Assembly (NCBI GenBank): GCA_036850595.1
Contig: CM072153.1
Span: 17,502,169-17,566,168 of the forward strand
DNA from: Rhyacichthys aspro
Taxonomy: Eukaryota; Chordata; Actinopteri; Gobiiformes; Rhyacichthyidae
Length of the DNA: 64,000 nucleotides
Direction: 5' to 3'
Shown here: piece after piece, positions 33,246 through 48,625 of the stretch
Position numbering within the stretch: position 1 is the first letter of the stretch
Layout of the letters: every line of letters begins with the position of its first letter
Notes under the pieces: generated by a model
What the model was told of the DNA's origin: nothing
Database searches by the model: none
Seen by the model: the letters and a program-made list of their open reading frames with translations, nothing else
Position numbers and translations under genes: made by a program

Positions 33246-36200
33246 AAGGAGAGAAGCACAGCACAACAAACTAACGGTAAAGGGCCGTAACAGAGGCAAT
33301 AAGATGTAATCAGTGATCTTTAAAAACATGTCAAGACTGATTTTTTCCAGGAATGACATGTTCACTTAAACCAGCTGCAAACATCCAGACTCCTCAATAT
33401 CTAAGACCAAGAAGAAACTGAGAAAAACAAGTTCAACCAGACAAGGAGCTTCAAAAATTCGCTTCAAAACCAAGTTGAATACTACAACACAACTGTTTAA
33501 GTGTAAATGCATTTAGACTGCTTAATTAAAAGTACATTCACTGCATCCTATGGCCTTCAGCAGGTCTTCCTGTTTTGAAAGCGCCAGAAGAAATACTGTA
33601 GTTTTTCCTATTCAGATGACTGATTGGTGTGATTCTCTGACCTTAAAAGGTGTGGTGTAAGCAAATGCTGATAGCAGCTTATCCAGATGAATGGACAGAT
33701 CTTACAAAACACCTCTGACAAATATGATATCAATCAAATGGAGGCATGAGGTTCGGCTGCTGAATGAAAAAAATGAAAACATACAGATTAGGCTTTATAA
33801 AGAAAAATGAACATAAACAGGACTTTTTGGGGTTTATTTTCTTGCGTTGCTTTAGAGCTTAACCCTCTGCCTGTATTAAAAAATAAACATGTTGTCAGAG
33901 TTTCTGTTCAAAATGGGTTTACACCTCTAATAACCTGATATAACAGTGAGGCCAGGAGGGAATGTACTTTAGAGATCTGCTCCGATTCAGAGGTTGTCTG
34001 TGCCGAATATTCTCAGAAATACTGCAAAATATATATCACAACATACAATTTGAAAGACTATACAGTTCAATGATGTCCTCTGAGTGTTAAGGGGTAACAC
34101 AAGTGCATCTGTAGAAGTGCAGACTTTAGATGTTCACATTACAACAGAAGTGGTACATTTTCATAACCCAATGCTTTTGCCTCACGTTATGAAAATCACA
34201 GTCATTTTATTCCATTATCAAACCTAGTTAAGGACAGCTATCATCTTCTTTTCAACATTGAACCAAAATGTTTCTCTGAACCAACAACAGAGCAGTAATT
34301 GAAGGGTTATGAACGCCTTTTAGGGCTGATTAGAGTGGATGGGAATGTTGTTTTATTTTTTATTTTTTCCATGTGAAACCACTCTGATATGAAACCAAAA
34401 ACATTTTCAGAATAACATCTATCATTTGCTGATTTAAAAACCTGCTGTCCAAATCTAATGACTGGTTTGACCTGTTCTCAGCCAGTCACTGAAACGGTGA
34501 AGACCATTTCCACAGAAGCACACAGGCTTCACATTCGCTGGGTTTGTGTAATGATCGGACGCTCTGCTTTCACACACGAACGGAACGTGAGAGCGCAAAA
34601 CCATTTCAGTCCCAGCTCATTGGTCACATTAACACTTTATTTATAAAATGCCTGTCTGTGGAACATGCTGCAGAGGCCAGGCTCTGGCTTTACGGATGAA
34701 CATACACAACACAGTGTTTATTATGCATCATTAGTGTTACATGCTCCTGTTACGTACCGTGTCTCGACATGAAACACGCTGCCTGTTAAGTGACCTCAGG
34801 TTACTAATGCTTGTGTTTGGCATTAGGCTTTAGATTATGTGTGATGTTCACAGCTAATCTTTCTTTTATATGTTAATGATAAATAGTATTGCACATTGTT
34901 GCTATTGTCACAAATAGAATGAATGCCAAATTTCTTAGAATTGTGTGGCAATTATAGCCAAAGGTCTGCATATTGTAATTGAATTGCTCATCATGCAGGA
35001 AAAACAAAGATTTAAATAATGTTACGACCCATTAACATGTCACATTCACATTTCAAGGTGGAAACCTGGCCTCACAGCATTTGCTTAATAAAAAGTAGAG
35101 CTATACACCGTAGTTAAACAACAGAGAATAGAAATATTTTCTCAGTTGAAGCATGTCTTTTTCTTCAAATTGAAAAAAAAAAAAAAAAAAAAGCTAAATG
35201 CTAAATAAACAACAGCTGTTTTGTTTTTCAGAGTCTGTGTCTAATGGCTCTTGTTTAGTACATTAAAAGCATTGCATTTACTGTCTACAGCTCATTAAGC
35301 ATGAGCAGATGAGCAGAACTTGTGATATTAAATAGGGAAACTTGTGAGACATAAAAAAGCACCACTATACAGAAGAATTTTAAAGTTATTGCACCTGCTC
35401 ATTATTTTTCAACACACATTATTTCTCATAAAGGAATACAATAAAGGAATACAACTGGTTTGCAAAGAGGACACTGCTCTCCTTTATTCAGTGGAAGCTA
35501 TAAGGGGTTATTCTTACAAAATGTGCCATACTGACCCAAGGAACACAATGGAAACGGCTTAAGACAGAATATCTACCAAAACACCACCATCTTGTTTTTA
35601 CCCTTCACTTTCATGGATCTTTAAGGAAACTGATGTGGGAGTTGGGAAACCTGTCTGTTTGCTCTGCTACACTTTTACCTCAAGTTGAAATGGGTCCAGG
35701 TGTTTCCATGTTAAGGATTTACATTATTAGTGACGCTGGTTACACAAACTGATCGACTGTATCTTTGTTTAGCGCGGTACATGACTGAAAAGGTGACTGA
35801 TCCTAACCATTGATCCCAAATACATCTTTAAGGAAGCGTGAGATTTGTAGTGGCATGTTTGCTGACAGTGTCACAATTCCCTGATAATGCCGATGAAGGT
35901 TGATTGGGACACTTGAGCTTTGTTTAGATTAGTGCTAGTGAAGTGCTTCTGCTGCTGCTAAACATAAATGATTACATCAGCCACGCTGCCTTCACTTGTG
36001 TAGAAAATCTGACATGTTAAATGCAAAGTTTTGAAGGCTGGCAATATAAGGGCATGGAGAATTTTCAGAAACTGTGTTGTGTGATGAAATGTGAACTCTA
36101 GTGTGCATTCATGTTCAATGTATATCTGCAGCAGTCTCTCGGAGGAGTTTATCGCTCACGTCAGACGCAGTTCAGAAGGGCATCACCCATGTGGCAAAAT

Positions 36201-37244
36201 GTAAGTGCTTAATCTGATTTACCGCTGCAAAAATGACATATCGTAATGTAGTTCGACAGCGCTCTCAGATGTTGGCTTGATTCATTGTGATGGACTGGAG
36301 CGGCCCCGATGCCAAAGCCAATTCACTCCAAGCATAAAAAAGCATACGAAGTTCACAGTGGTCGCGTGGTGAAGTAATTTGCGCTTTTATCTTTAGAAAC
36401 ATCTGCTTTGAGGTTTAATCCCTGCATGAATAAAGCTACCTACATATTTCTAGAGGAGAGTGCAGCATCAGTCAAAAATGTAAGCTGTTTGAAGACGGTT
36501 GAACAAAGACGCTCTTACAGCATCAAAAGAGGAAGAAACAGATTTATTTAGCCTCTAAACTAAATGTGTGAAGGGAAACACCTCACCCCTGACTCTTTAT
36601 TAGTCCTTTCATGTGTATATAAGAAAATATTTACATTAAATTGATTTTCTGGAATTTTTGTGTATAGTTAGTACATAACTTAAAGCAGAATTTGTTGCAT
36701 GCACACAGGCTGTAAAACTGGCCAGGTTCAGAGAAGCTTTGTACATCTGTAAACTATTGTCTGTGGGGTCAAGAAAAAAAGTTTATGTTACTATAAATGT
36801 AAATGTATGTCTGGTAAAATGAATACATGTAATGCAAATGTAAAAATATAATGATTTTACTGTGAGGCAGCCATTACTTTTGGTATAGTACTGTATTCTT
36901 CCAGCCACCAACCGTTTGTGTGAGCTGCTTGGAAACAGCTTCATTTTAAATGGATATGGATTTTATTTTTTATTTTTTTGCCTTTTTGCCTTAACCCAAT
37001 TCTGCGAGATAGATCTGCTCCACAGAACCATCTGGGAGGGCTTTGAATGAGTACCTGATCAGTGATTGGATTTATAAATCCAGTTAATTATCGAATCAGA
37101 GCAGTGTTGTGTTGTTTACATTCATAACCCAAATTTGGTCATGGTTTGGACGTGAATACTTTTCTTGGAGCAGTTCAAGAAGGTTTTTGTAAGTTTATAA
37201 ACTCCCAAATCTCACAAGAATCCAGCTGCAGTGCAAGGTTATTT

Positions 37245-37390
37245 TTGCCTTTATTTGACAGAAACAGTGAAGACAGGCAAGAAACGTAGTGATACAGAGA
37301 GGGATGACATCCATATGACCTCAGCCGGAATCAACCCCCAGTCTCTCAATAATGTGGCATGCACTCTAATAGGTGAGCCACCAAGGCTGT
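37245..37390 (-). repeat. tRNA-derived SINE, well preserved
   Basis: On the minus strand it reads ACAGCCTTGGTGGCTCACC and TTAGAGTGCATGCC (A-box region), then GGGGGTTGATTCCGGCTG (B box GGTTGATTCC). GATGTCATCCCTCTCTG, TTGCCTGTCTTCACTG and a terminal TGTCAAATAAAGGC follow. Head, B box, ATGTCATCCC block and AATAAAGGC tail are the textbook arrangement of a common percomorph SINE. It is the best-preserved member of this family here; others are at about 4275, 9132 and 51645. Confidence 0.8.
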
Positions 37391-40300
37391 AATGCACTTT
37401 TAAAAAGATTGAGTCCATTGATCCATTGTTTAAAATGCACTTCTCTGACCCTGACTGTGGCTGATCTAAAATCCATCTTGTTCTGCCCATGGCCTGCTGC
37501 TGTTTCCAACCAATGGTTTGTAGTTATGGCCGTGTTTTAGGTTTGACAACGAAATGACTGTAAACAACATAGTGTTGTTCTGATTATATAAAACTGTGGT
37601 TACTGTCAGGCGCTTCATCCAGTCACCTCCAGGTATTCATGTAAAGTACCTTCTCTTTGCAAACGGCAAACCTCTAACCTCAGTATAATGAAAATGTATA
37701 GCCTCAACATCTTTTGGACACACTGCTGTCTCATGAGAGTCTCCCTCAATCTCACTTTAAGCAGGCTTCAAATTTGAACATTTTATGCCCAAAATACTGA
37801 TGAGAAAGACCTTCCAATAAAAATAACTAAATGACGCTGACTTGTTTATGTGAAGAAAGATTAGTGTTGTTAAATTCGTGCTTGTTTGGGTTTGAGTGCG
37901 CTTGTGTGTCCTGCAATCAGAGCTTATGGGAAAATGAGAGGAATTGACTGGACTTTTCATTTATCAGGAGAGTAGACAGCTATGTTCTCACTGCCTTTTC
38001 TTTGAATCCACACAATGTGACCTAATAACACAGACTCCCTGGGGCAGAATCAAGAGCTCACACTCTCTCTCTCTGTATGAAAATATTTGCAGCACCAAAC
38101 AGTGTTTTGAGGGCCTCTTAGATCTATAGGGAGCACATGAATGTCTTCCTCGTTCCGCCTGGCTCTAGTACACTCTTTATGACACATTAAAACACATGGG
38201 ACAGGCTGTGTGCGTCTGTTTTAAGAGACAAAAACACGGCGAAGTGGCATAAAAGCATCCCCCTTTTTTTCCCCAGACTTACTTACTCTGGTTCATTAGT
38301 AATTTTCGAAGTGAAAAATACAAAAAGCCTCTTGATGTTCAACAAGTGCCTTTTCAGTGCCATTTTCACCCTTAGCTATTGTTGGTTGCCATGGTGATTA
38401 CCAAACTAGGGTTTACCTCGAAAGTGCAGCACCAGATCTAAGAAGACCAAAGAACAGAGAAAATCCCATTAATATTTTGTTTTTGTTATGTAGGTTTGTG
38501 AGACATGTGCACTGGGGCCTCTTATGTATCTTGATGTATACAGCCTCTTCAGTAAAAATAATCCTACGTTGAATTGGTCTCTTGTCCCATTTTCATTCAC
38601 TTTTTGCACAGAGCATGAATCCACATGAATCAAATAAAATATACATCAACCGTTGGGCAATAAGCCTTCACAGGATGTATGTTTGGTCTTCAAAAATAGA
38701 TTTTGGATGCAGAAACACTAAACATCCTTGATTCTGTTTATGTTCTCACCATCACTATCTTTCACATACAGACACATGCATGTATCCCACACATTAATTA
38801 GACAAACGCACACACACAGTCGGACAAACTGGGTAAACACAAACACTGAGGTTCAGATTCATTAAATACAGTCACTTCCAGTCTTCCAGGCTGATGTTAA
38901 TAAAAGGGAAAACTTACTGCACAACTGCCCAGATATGTCATAAATAAATGAACAAAACAGATGTACATATAAATAATAAAACACACTGTGCTAGAATATA
39001 CTAAAACAATAAGCCTACCTTTATAAATGTTGTACAGGCTAGTTGCCTGAATACACACCTTGGAACACCTTGCTCCTAGTTTTTGCAGTAAATAGGCGGC
39101 CATTCTCTGCTTTAAATGGTGAGAGTCACATTTAACACTGAGCAGTGAAGCAAGAGTCACACCGGGACACACAGATTTTTTAGTTCAGGGCAGAGACTCA
39201 AATCCAACTCTGCTGTCAGCAGGGAACTGAAGCGGAAAACTCTGTAGGTGGCTAATACAATAGTCTGTTGTATCCACACACAGGCCCATGGCTAATTTTC
39301 TCATATTGTCAGGTTATTAACGAACACAGACTCATTTCTATCATTTCTATCCCTTGTTGTTGACACATTTTGCATTTTTTGTGAATACTATTATAGCTGT
39401 AATGCACATAAAGTAGAAACATATTTATTATATGTCAACTTACGTCAGCGGTTTCCGTTTTCAGAGATAAATAACTGTAAACACAAATTTGTAAATGGAT
39501 TTTCTTCTTAAGTGGCATTGATGTGCTTTATAACCTGGTTAACGTCTAAAAATAACTATTTAAAAGTCAATTCATAAGCCACTTAGGGCCTAATTGGAAT
39601 GTCGGTATATAACCAGAGTGAGATCTGTCAGGACAACATTTGTTACATAAATCCATTGTCTAATCACATTTATTACTTAAATAAAAACATTGATTTGTTT
39701 ACCTCCTTCTCAGAAGGGGATGTTAAAATGCACTAGTGACCTTTAGTCGGTGTAGTATGGAGAGGGTAAAAGGACACACACTCAAATAGCCCAGTCCATG
39801 CTGCGTCCGTCCTGCTGATAAGAACCACTCCAGCTCGGCCTCTCACCTGATTACAGTCCACGCTCCATGTGAAGCCACACTGAGCTCTTTTGTACTCTAT
39901 GCCATCTCTGCCAGCGGTTGCCTTCCATACAATGCTTTATGTTTGTACGTGGTGTACACATTGGGCTTTATATACGAGGGTGAGCTCATATGGAGTACAT
40001 CCAGGCACAAGCAGCGACTTTAAGTATGTGTGCATACATGGAAAAAGAGACCAACGACTTATTACGAGCTTAAAATCATTAAATCACACCCTGCACGTCT
40101 TCATTAATGGTCATTATTAATTTACGTGGGTCTGATAAATGCAGTGTGTAGCTGCTGCGAACGTCTGAAGATTTATCTCCAAAAGGAGTAGCCTATTGCC
40201 AAAGAAACATGTCATTACACAAAGGAGAAACCTACAGTTCGATGTATGGCTTATGAATAAAACAAGGTCCAAAGTAAGATTGTTTATGGTCCATGGTGTT

Positions 40301-43300
40301 TGTTTAAAATGAGTTAGGATGTAAAAAACCCCTACACTGCTGTTCCACTGGGATGCAAGTCACATTCAACATCCATGCACACATATACACCATGCACTTT
40401 ACCTCAGTCAGTCAAATGTTATTCAGTTTCTAAAATCAGAATAACTAAATAATTCTGAATGGTTTTTGGAGAAAGGATGGTTTTAAATACATTTTTAAAA
40501 GCCACAGATCTCACATTAGTTGGAAAAGTGAATATCCAAAAACTACAGATGCGGGGGTTTTTTTTCATCTTTTCCATCCAACAGATTTAATTTGCATGTT
40601 GAAATATCACATTAGAAATTATTCTAGAAATAGTCCTCTACAAATCCTTAAAAATCTACCCCCATATTTCGCTCTTTCTTGTATTTCTTCTATACCTTTA
40701 TACTAGTTGTTATCCATAATAAGGACAAGTTGTTCAAGTTCAGTTGGTTGCATGTCTTCAGCTGCGTCCAGAGGCAGTTTATCGTTAATGTTTGGTGTTG
40801 GTGCTGCTCCTTGAAAAATCCTACTGAAATCCAAAGATACCAGAATGATTCTTTGTGCAGAATACAAAGAAAGAATGGCAGCAGGTTCCTAACTTAGAAG
40901 TGATGGTTTAGGAGAGCAAGCTGTAGGCCCATTTTAAAAAACCCTCTGGAAATCTTTAGTTTTAAATAAGAATGTAACGTGTCTGGCATGGATTTCAGTT
41001 TAAAACTTGTTGCATTTCATCTTTGACATTATCTTGCATATATGTTAGTTGTGTGGATGCTCTCTATCTTGTCACCTAAGGTTTGGTGAAGTTTGTGAAG
41101 TAGTTATTAATAGTGCTAATAACTAAATAACCTTAGATGGGTGCACAGAGACAAAAGTTGCCTCTGAGAAGTAACATGGCGGTGCTTCTCATTGTGACAC
41201 AGCTGCTGGATGTGACATAACTCTTAATATTAGCCAACAGCATGTGCTCTGGCTTCTATTTCTATGCATTTGACAAAAGGAGTGTAGTGGGACTAGATCA
41301 TTTGGACCAGATCAAGCTTTATGCCGCCCTTTGGACTTTTTAAGCCACAAGAGCAACGTTGGTGACAAATGATCCCACTATTTCCACGACGTGACAGAAA
41401 TAATGAATGACTCATTCAGTTTTGTTTTGTCTCCTTTGAGGACGTCTCCACAGTTATCTCTGGGAGCCATACATCTGTTCTGCATTCGAGACAGTTGTAT
41501 TTCACCACATATATTAAAAAGCTCCCAGTGGGATTTCAATGACCCTCTTTAAAGCATAGTGATGAGATGTTTAATTTACAAGGCTCAGCTGTGTTAGCAA
41601 CAAACTTTAAATATAGCATCAGCAATTTAATACCCCGCCGCTGTACAGACGTTTCAATCTTCATCAGAGTAAGTTATTAAATCATCGCACAGCAACATGT
41701 GGTATTAAGACTAATGTAGTTGGGTCCCTGTACTAAGGGTCTGGTCTGCCTTTGAGAATGAGCCGAATACAAAGCAGGCCTAGAGTTTGCTTGAATTATA
41801 AACACGGAAGAGGCTGGATAGACTCAAGCACTAAAAGAAAAAGAAGCCAAAAGTTTTCACACTCACAATACAGTCCTACATAAGTTAATAGTCATCAAAG
41901 CAATAGTAATAGCAAAAAACAGTTTATGGGACAACTTCAGGTTTCAAATGGTAGAAACCATGTAACATATGCCATTAAGGTTTGGTATGAGGGTCCACTT
42001 TCTCGCACTCCTTGTTTCCTGTCTCTTTACTTCTGTCTCCACTAGAAAGAGAGTTTAAAAAAAAAAAAAAAAAGTTGTTAAATTGATAGTTCTCTGAGGA
42101 ATAGTGTTTAATAGTAGTTATCTTGTGTCTTGTGCCACAGATGTGCATGCACTTAAATTAATGCATAACTCCATCTTATTACAAAAAGTTTAGAAAGAAA
42201 TGTTTGTACTAACATAGGTGTGTAATGGATTCTCCAATGTGCACTCAAAAGCAGCACTTATTACACTACAAAACCAAAAAAAACCCCGGTAATGGCAGAT
42301 GTTACATGCTGCATTTATGCCCCTAGGATCATAACTTACAAAGTTATTTTTCCTACATTGTTTTCGTGAGCTTTTTAACTATTAATATTGCTGACAGCCT
42401 GACTCACTTTAACAGTACTCATCTGGAAGGGCGTCCTCAGTTCTGCCACACCATTGGTCCGAACATGCAGCGGTGAGGAGAAATCACACTGCCCTGAGCT
42501 GTACAAGATGGATTTTGAAAAACTCTATCTCTCTATTTGTGAACTCCATCTATAAATCTATAAAGCAAGGCAAGACTCAGTTTGTGAAGGTATTTGTTAG
42601 CATTTAACACGGCTAACTGTTTTTTCAGTGGAAATCTGTTAATAAAAACGCATAGCTAATTCACTTCACTGTTAAGGGCTAAATACAGCACTGAAACCAG
42701 TCAGTCAATAGCTCTTCTTAATCCTATGAATCACTATAATGTGGGTGACAGCTAATATTTATAATAAAAACCCACCTGTTGTTCATAATGCATGTTTTAG
42801 TTGGGTTTTCCCAGTTTACATGTTCTATTATAAATGCAGCAATATTTGTGTAAAATCCTCCAGAACCATACTCAGTCTTTGAACAGCTCTGCAGATTTTA
42901 TGATGGTATGGCTGTAACAAATGCACATTGCTGAACAAAATTAACAACCAGTGTGTGGTTTGCACTCTTGGTCTAGAGATGGCTCAAAAAACATCTCCTC
43001 TGAAAAAGTCTTGCATGATTCATTGTCGGCTAAATACATGAAAATTGACTTAATACACAAGTTCAGCAGGTTCAAGTCTATTGATGTGACAAACAAAATC
43101 AATAGTTGCCCGCTGTGGGGGTTTTTTTTTTTTTTTGTAACACTTGTACATTGCCCATGGCTGAAACAGACGTGTCCGCCCAGAAGAGACGTGTGTACAT
43201 CTTTATTTCAACACAAAGTGAATGTTTTCATCTTCTTTTATGTTGAAAGGGAACAGTGCTGGCACGTTTTCTGAACAGCATCGCTACACTTGGTCTGTCG

Positions 43301-44859
43301 TTGCATTGTGCCGTGCTCTGGACGGGGCGTGTGCAGGGATCACTGCTGGAGATGTTTCTTTGTATTTTCTGCCATCTTTATAAAGGGAGCTGTCTGAAGA
43401 AATTGAAAAGGTCTCCACCACTCTTTTTTTTTCATTGTAAGTATTGCCAAAGAACATAGAATGTAAACCATAGCAGCCATTTGGCTCTGCGACATACTGA
43501 GCCTTAATCTTTCCATAAAATGCTAATGAAAAGCTGCTGAGACTAAAACCAGGCCCAGAGGGTTTGTTATTTTTTAGGACCAGACAATGAAATCTTGCCG
43601 GAGAGCTCAAATAAAAAAGATCTTTTTTTATCTTTTTTTAAATAATAATGTGTAAAACCCAATCTGATTATTACAGCCTGTTATTTTCCACTGTTGAATG
43701 GAAACCGAGTGGTTAAGTAAGCGCATTTAAAGGCACAGACCTTTAATCTTGACTTCAGATGAAACGATTCTGAGATTTACTTGGCTTTTCCCTAAAACCC
43801 TACATTTTCATTAGGTGCTTATAAAACTGTGCTACAAGAACACACTGAATAGTTTACATTCTTCGCTCTCAAATAGTGACTGATATAGTGTTCCTATCTG
43901 CGTACAGTTTATATAACAAATATCCGTGTGAGGTTAGGACTACATGGACTATAAGAGTTTAGATGTATAGTAAAATGATCATCCGATTCTTTAAAGTGTC
44001 CATAAAACATATATAAACAGCGTGTTAAATAATTGTCAGTAATCAGAGTATCCAATAAATCCCTCAGCCACACATACACAAGCTGTTTTTATGAGCTTAT
44101 AAAACCAAGATCCACTGGAAGGACGGGAATTTAAAGGAAAGGAATGGAGCAAAGTCGAAGCATGCAGTCGGACTTATCGACCCGATCTGCAGGATGTTTT
44201 TACTGTACATTTCATAGATATATGTGATATTAACATTTATATATATGTATATATCAACGTCGCAGCATGTTACAGATATAATGGAACTTAAGGAATTGCT
44301 AGCAAAAAATGTTGAGATAAAATACTTAATGTGGGAAAGTATTGTAAATGATTTGAGAACAGAAAACAAATGAATTATTTATAAAATGTTAAACACATTT
44401 CATCACTTTATCCAAGGCATGAGTACCATTGTTTTGTGTCCTCAGTAGTTTGTTCCTTTAACATAGGACATTTTAAGGCACTAATGCTCAAAATGACAAC
44501 TGTTTTACCACAAAATAACTGGATGTAAAATCATCAATATTGCGTAAAAGTGGGTTCAAATTAATTTGTGTGGCATCTCTTTTGTTTGATATTTAGATAT
44601 ATTTGTATATGGCTCCAGATACATTAGACAGACTGAGTTGAAGGCTTCCTGTCCTCCAGACTGTACTAATCTGAAGTTAACTCAGTAAGAGTCCATTAAC
44701 AAATGAGGGTGAGAATATCTAGCAACTCCAAAAAATACAAAAAGAACCCCTTTTACTCAAGAGTATTGTCGGCCCACTCTAATGTTCCCAAATACTTTCA
44801 GTAGTGCTAATCAGTGGTAACCCACACAACACCACCTACAAAAACATTATACAACATAA

Positions 44860-45160
44860 TGACATGGGCCGGTGAACATACTGCCGTTCTGTGAGGAGTC
44901 TGCATGTCCTCCCGGGGACTGAGGGTTCTCTCCAGCTTCCTCCCACCGCCCATAGACATGTCTGTATAGGTGAACTGAACAGTCTAAAGTGTCCCTGGTG
45001 AATGAATGTGAGAGTGAATGGTTGTTTGTCACTGTCTGCTTTTAAGTGTCAGCCCTGTGACTCTGGCCATTGTCCAAGATGTACCATGCCTCAGGCCCAA
45101 AGCTGCTGGGTTAGCCTCCAGTCACCCACAACCTCTAAGATGAGATGAATGACTACATTT
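44860..45160 (+). repeat. 5'-truncated tRNA-derived SINE (LINE-tail family)
   Basis: TTCTGTGAGGAGTCTGCATG, CAGCTTCCTCCCACCGCCC and AAAGTGTCCCTGGTGAATG, then GTCAGCCCTGTGACTCTGG and GTTAGCCTCCAGTCACCC, correspond block for block to the body and tail of the 17305-17632 family. The tRNA-related head is missing or unrecognisable. Confidence 0.65.
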
Positions 45161-47103
45161 AGATGAATATCCTTCCCTTAATGGCTATATATTCAAACAA
45201 TAATATATTTGAACACACTTTTCTATGACATTTTTTTAATTTTGTCTATTTTGGAGAAACTAGAAAGAATATGCAATGAATGTGCCTGGGTTTTGAACTT
45301 AATTGATCTATATTAATGAAACATTACCTGTCTTTAGTCTGGTTTTGTTTGTTTAGTTTAGTTTTGCTTTTGTAATAAACTCAAAAAACGTGAACTCCAC
45401 CACAATCAACTCTCCATTTCTTAGCAGTGACTAACTCCTAATTTTCTCCTTTTCAACCTTATTCTAATTCATTACAATCACCTCGGACTATAGCGTTTTC
45501 AGTGTGTTTATCATGTTGTGAGGGTTGGGGTCTGGCCCCTGGTGATTTGGTTAAGCCTGCCCAGTGAACACTTACCATGTTGGCAGAGGTGAACACTTAC
45601 AAACGTTGGCAGCGGCAGAAAGGTGCCTGGTGGAAACTGATGAGATTAAAGTGTCCAATAACAGATGATCATAGAGCAGCCAGGTCCAACAGGGCACTGC
45701 CAACACACAGCAGCTGCCTCCTGCTCAACAAACCCAACTGGGCTCTGGTGCTTTGTCCAGAGCCCAGTTCATCCTAAAATTTGGCAAGTTTAATCAGCTT
45801 CCCACTGTTCAAATGTTTTTTTTTCCTAGTAAATGAACTCCCAGTGTTTCTTTTACCCTACAACCTTTTGTGCGTCTCCTCACAAATAAACTAAACAAAG
45901 TACTTCTAAAATAACAACTTAAAAATGAAACAAATGCAAATGTGTCATTTTTCTATTGTGTGAATAATTTCAGGACTCTACATAACAATTCTCTTTTTGA
46001 GCAACTGTTTTCTGTGCTTTCATTATAAAGAGGATTATGACCTAAAAAAAACAATGATTCATTTTTGTATTAAAGTAAAAAACAAAAGACACAGACAGTC
46101 TATTGTAGCTTGAGTAAGGTCTGTTTTAAATGGCAGAGAATTGAAAGGACGCAGCACAAAGCGCCAATAGATGGGATGGATGATATACACTGCAGGTTTA
46201 AAGGGGGTTGATTAGGCTTCTTTGCCCTTTTGTGTTGATTTTTCTTTTCAGACTAGTCACTGTTTAGTCACACGACACAAAAAAACACCTTTATTAGACT
46301 AAAACTTGAAAAAAAGTTCCTTTACTCATAGGCTTCAAAACAAACAACACATTATTAAGTCATTATAATCATGGTTTAGCTCATGGTTTGACTACTGTTT
46401 CCATAGTAACTAAGTGTAAGTTTCTATTAAGAAGAGTAAAACAAAGAGCCCCGTACATCAATCAAACTTGTGCCCCTCAACCTCACTCCACTTGTGCCCT
46501 TTACCCGCACTTCCACCAAGCATGCATCAGACCTGACTCTCCTAAAGCCTATTACCCACAATCCCTTTCACCGTGACTTGTTTCTAAGCAATAAAGAACA
46601 GTGACAAAAATCAGCAACTGGCAAAAAATGGAAAAGGTGTAAAAACCTATTAACAGCTGAAACTGAATGGAAAAAATTAAACGAATAAACCCGTTGCCCA
46701 GGTAACGACAGTGAATGAATGTTGTGTGCTCAACTGTTGCTGGATTTGAGCAAAATTTCCAAATTATCTGCCATTGTTGACTTTCTGATAAATCCAGTCA
46801 CAGTTTAGTAAACCTGGCAACAAAGATGGTGGGCATGAAGAAAATGATGTTGACGAGTGAAGTGTACAGGACGGCCACAATCCCTTTTTTAAGAACCTGG
46901 AGCCTTGTGCACTTCCACCCACACTTTCAACAATTGGACACTTCGATAAAGTGCATAGGGGGTAGTGCGAGGACTGGGACATTTTCTAAATCATTTTAAG
47001 ATTGAATGTAGTCTGGCTTCCCAAGTAACATTTTTACAATTCTAAGTCCATGCCTATTTTAACTTTTAAAATAATCAAACCAGCAGCGTCCATACTATTT
47101 ACT

Positions 47104-47170
47104 TTAGACTTATTTATAAAGCCCAGAATCACAACAACAATTACCCCAAAGGGCTTTACAAAGACATGGC
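47104..47170 (+). repeat. Short copy of the teleost dispersed repeat also at 28558
   Basis: ATTTATAAAGCCCAGAATCA and CCCCAAAGGGCTTTACAAAG match the left part of the repeat at 28558-28735 (GTATAGCCCAGTATCACAAC, CTCAAAGGGCTTCACAAA). The right part (CCTTAGACCCTCC block) is absent. Confidence 0.6.
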
Positions 47171-48625
47171 ACTTGTGACTATATTCCTAATTAACATTTT
47201 GGAGTGTTTCCTCTCCTGATTAAGGTAAGGCTTCATATAGATTGGCTCGTTCAGTAAAAACAATCAGGACTACATTTAATAATCATAGTTTAATTGTTTT
47301 TTCGTCTTCAAACATTCAGAGACTTTCATGTATTAGTGGTACCCTTGATTGATTGATTATTACCCATAAACTAAGTCTGTGTTTCCATGTAAAAGATCAG
47401 ATAAATAAATATTCATGAAATCTGCATATATTTTTATTTTTATTCTGGAGTATAATGGTAATTTGATGAACAAAGAGCTTATCCAGATTTACCTCCACCA
47501 TTTTAAAACCCAAACAGCATTAATGTGGACCCAGTCTGAGCCCCTGTGCCCTGTCTCTCCATTTGAGGCATACGTCACAGTCATTTGCTGATAAGGTGTG
47601 TATTTTTGAAGCACATTCGGTTGAATAACACTCAGCCGGTGTGTGCTGAGCCCTCTGTTTAGTGTCAGAACTTTGACAGATGGTGCTCCTTTGACCCCAA
47701 AATGTTGATCCAAGCGTCACAATGAGCCGTATTTGTGATAATGAAGATTTATGTTTAGCAGATAAACCCATTGTGGTCACATTTATGCCCAACCCGCAAC
47801 ACAGCATGACACTTCCATCTGAAAATAAAAAAAATATATAACTTGTAGGATTAGCCAGGACACTTTTTTACCTTCTAAACTGAAATGTTTGCGAGTTAAA
47901 CAGATAGTTGTCGACGTAAATCTGATTCTGTGCCTATCGTGCCAACACAGACGCCTTTACGACACAGAGTGCAAATGGAGTGACTTTAATTCTTGCCTGA
48001 GCTGACAGTCTTGTTTCCCCAGGAGTCCACTTATCATGTTTGTTTTACCGCTCCAGACTGAAACACAACAGAGAGGCAAAACCCAGGCAGAAGTGTACAG
48101 CAGCATTTGGATGATTAGATATAAATACACACTCTCTGCCTTTTTCTCAAACTGTCAACACCAATGAATACTTTGAGGAAGTTTGATCACTGTGTCCATT
48201 TAACAAAAGCATAAAACTACAAGAAAACTGAAGATAAACAAGTAATAGTTTACTGCAATCTATCCCTTGCCCCTTTGCTCCTTTCTTCAATTAGGAAAAA
48301 TGGGACATAGGTCTTTCTATGTTGGACGTCTCTGATGGAAGCTCATGAACCCTTGCTTTTAATCTGTTTGTCCTGTCTCGTTTAGCTTGTCTCTGTCTCT
48401 GAACTCCACCTAGTCCTGACAGGTCCTGAAATCAATGTAAAAGGTCTATAGCTGTAGGCAGCATTCAGCTCATTGAGACTCAGACCTCAGTGTTCTGTCT
48501 TTACGCATAAAACCTGACTATTTTCATTGTAGCTGTGTCTGGCATCATTGTAAAAAAAACAAAAAAACTTGAATGTAGAAAAAAGGTATAGGTCTAAATG
48601 TATTCATCATCTTCTTAAACTTATC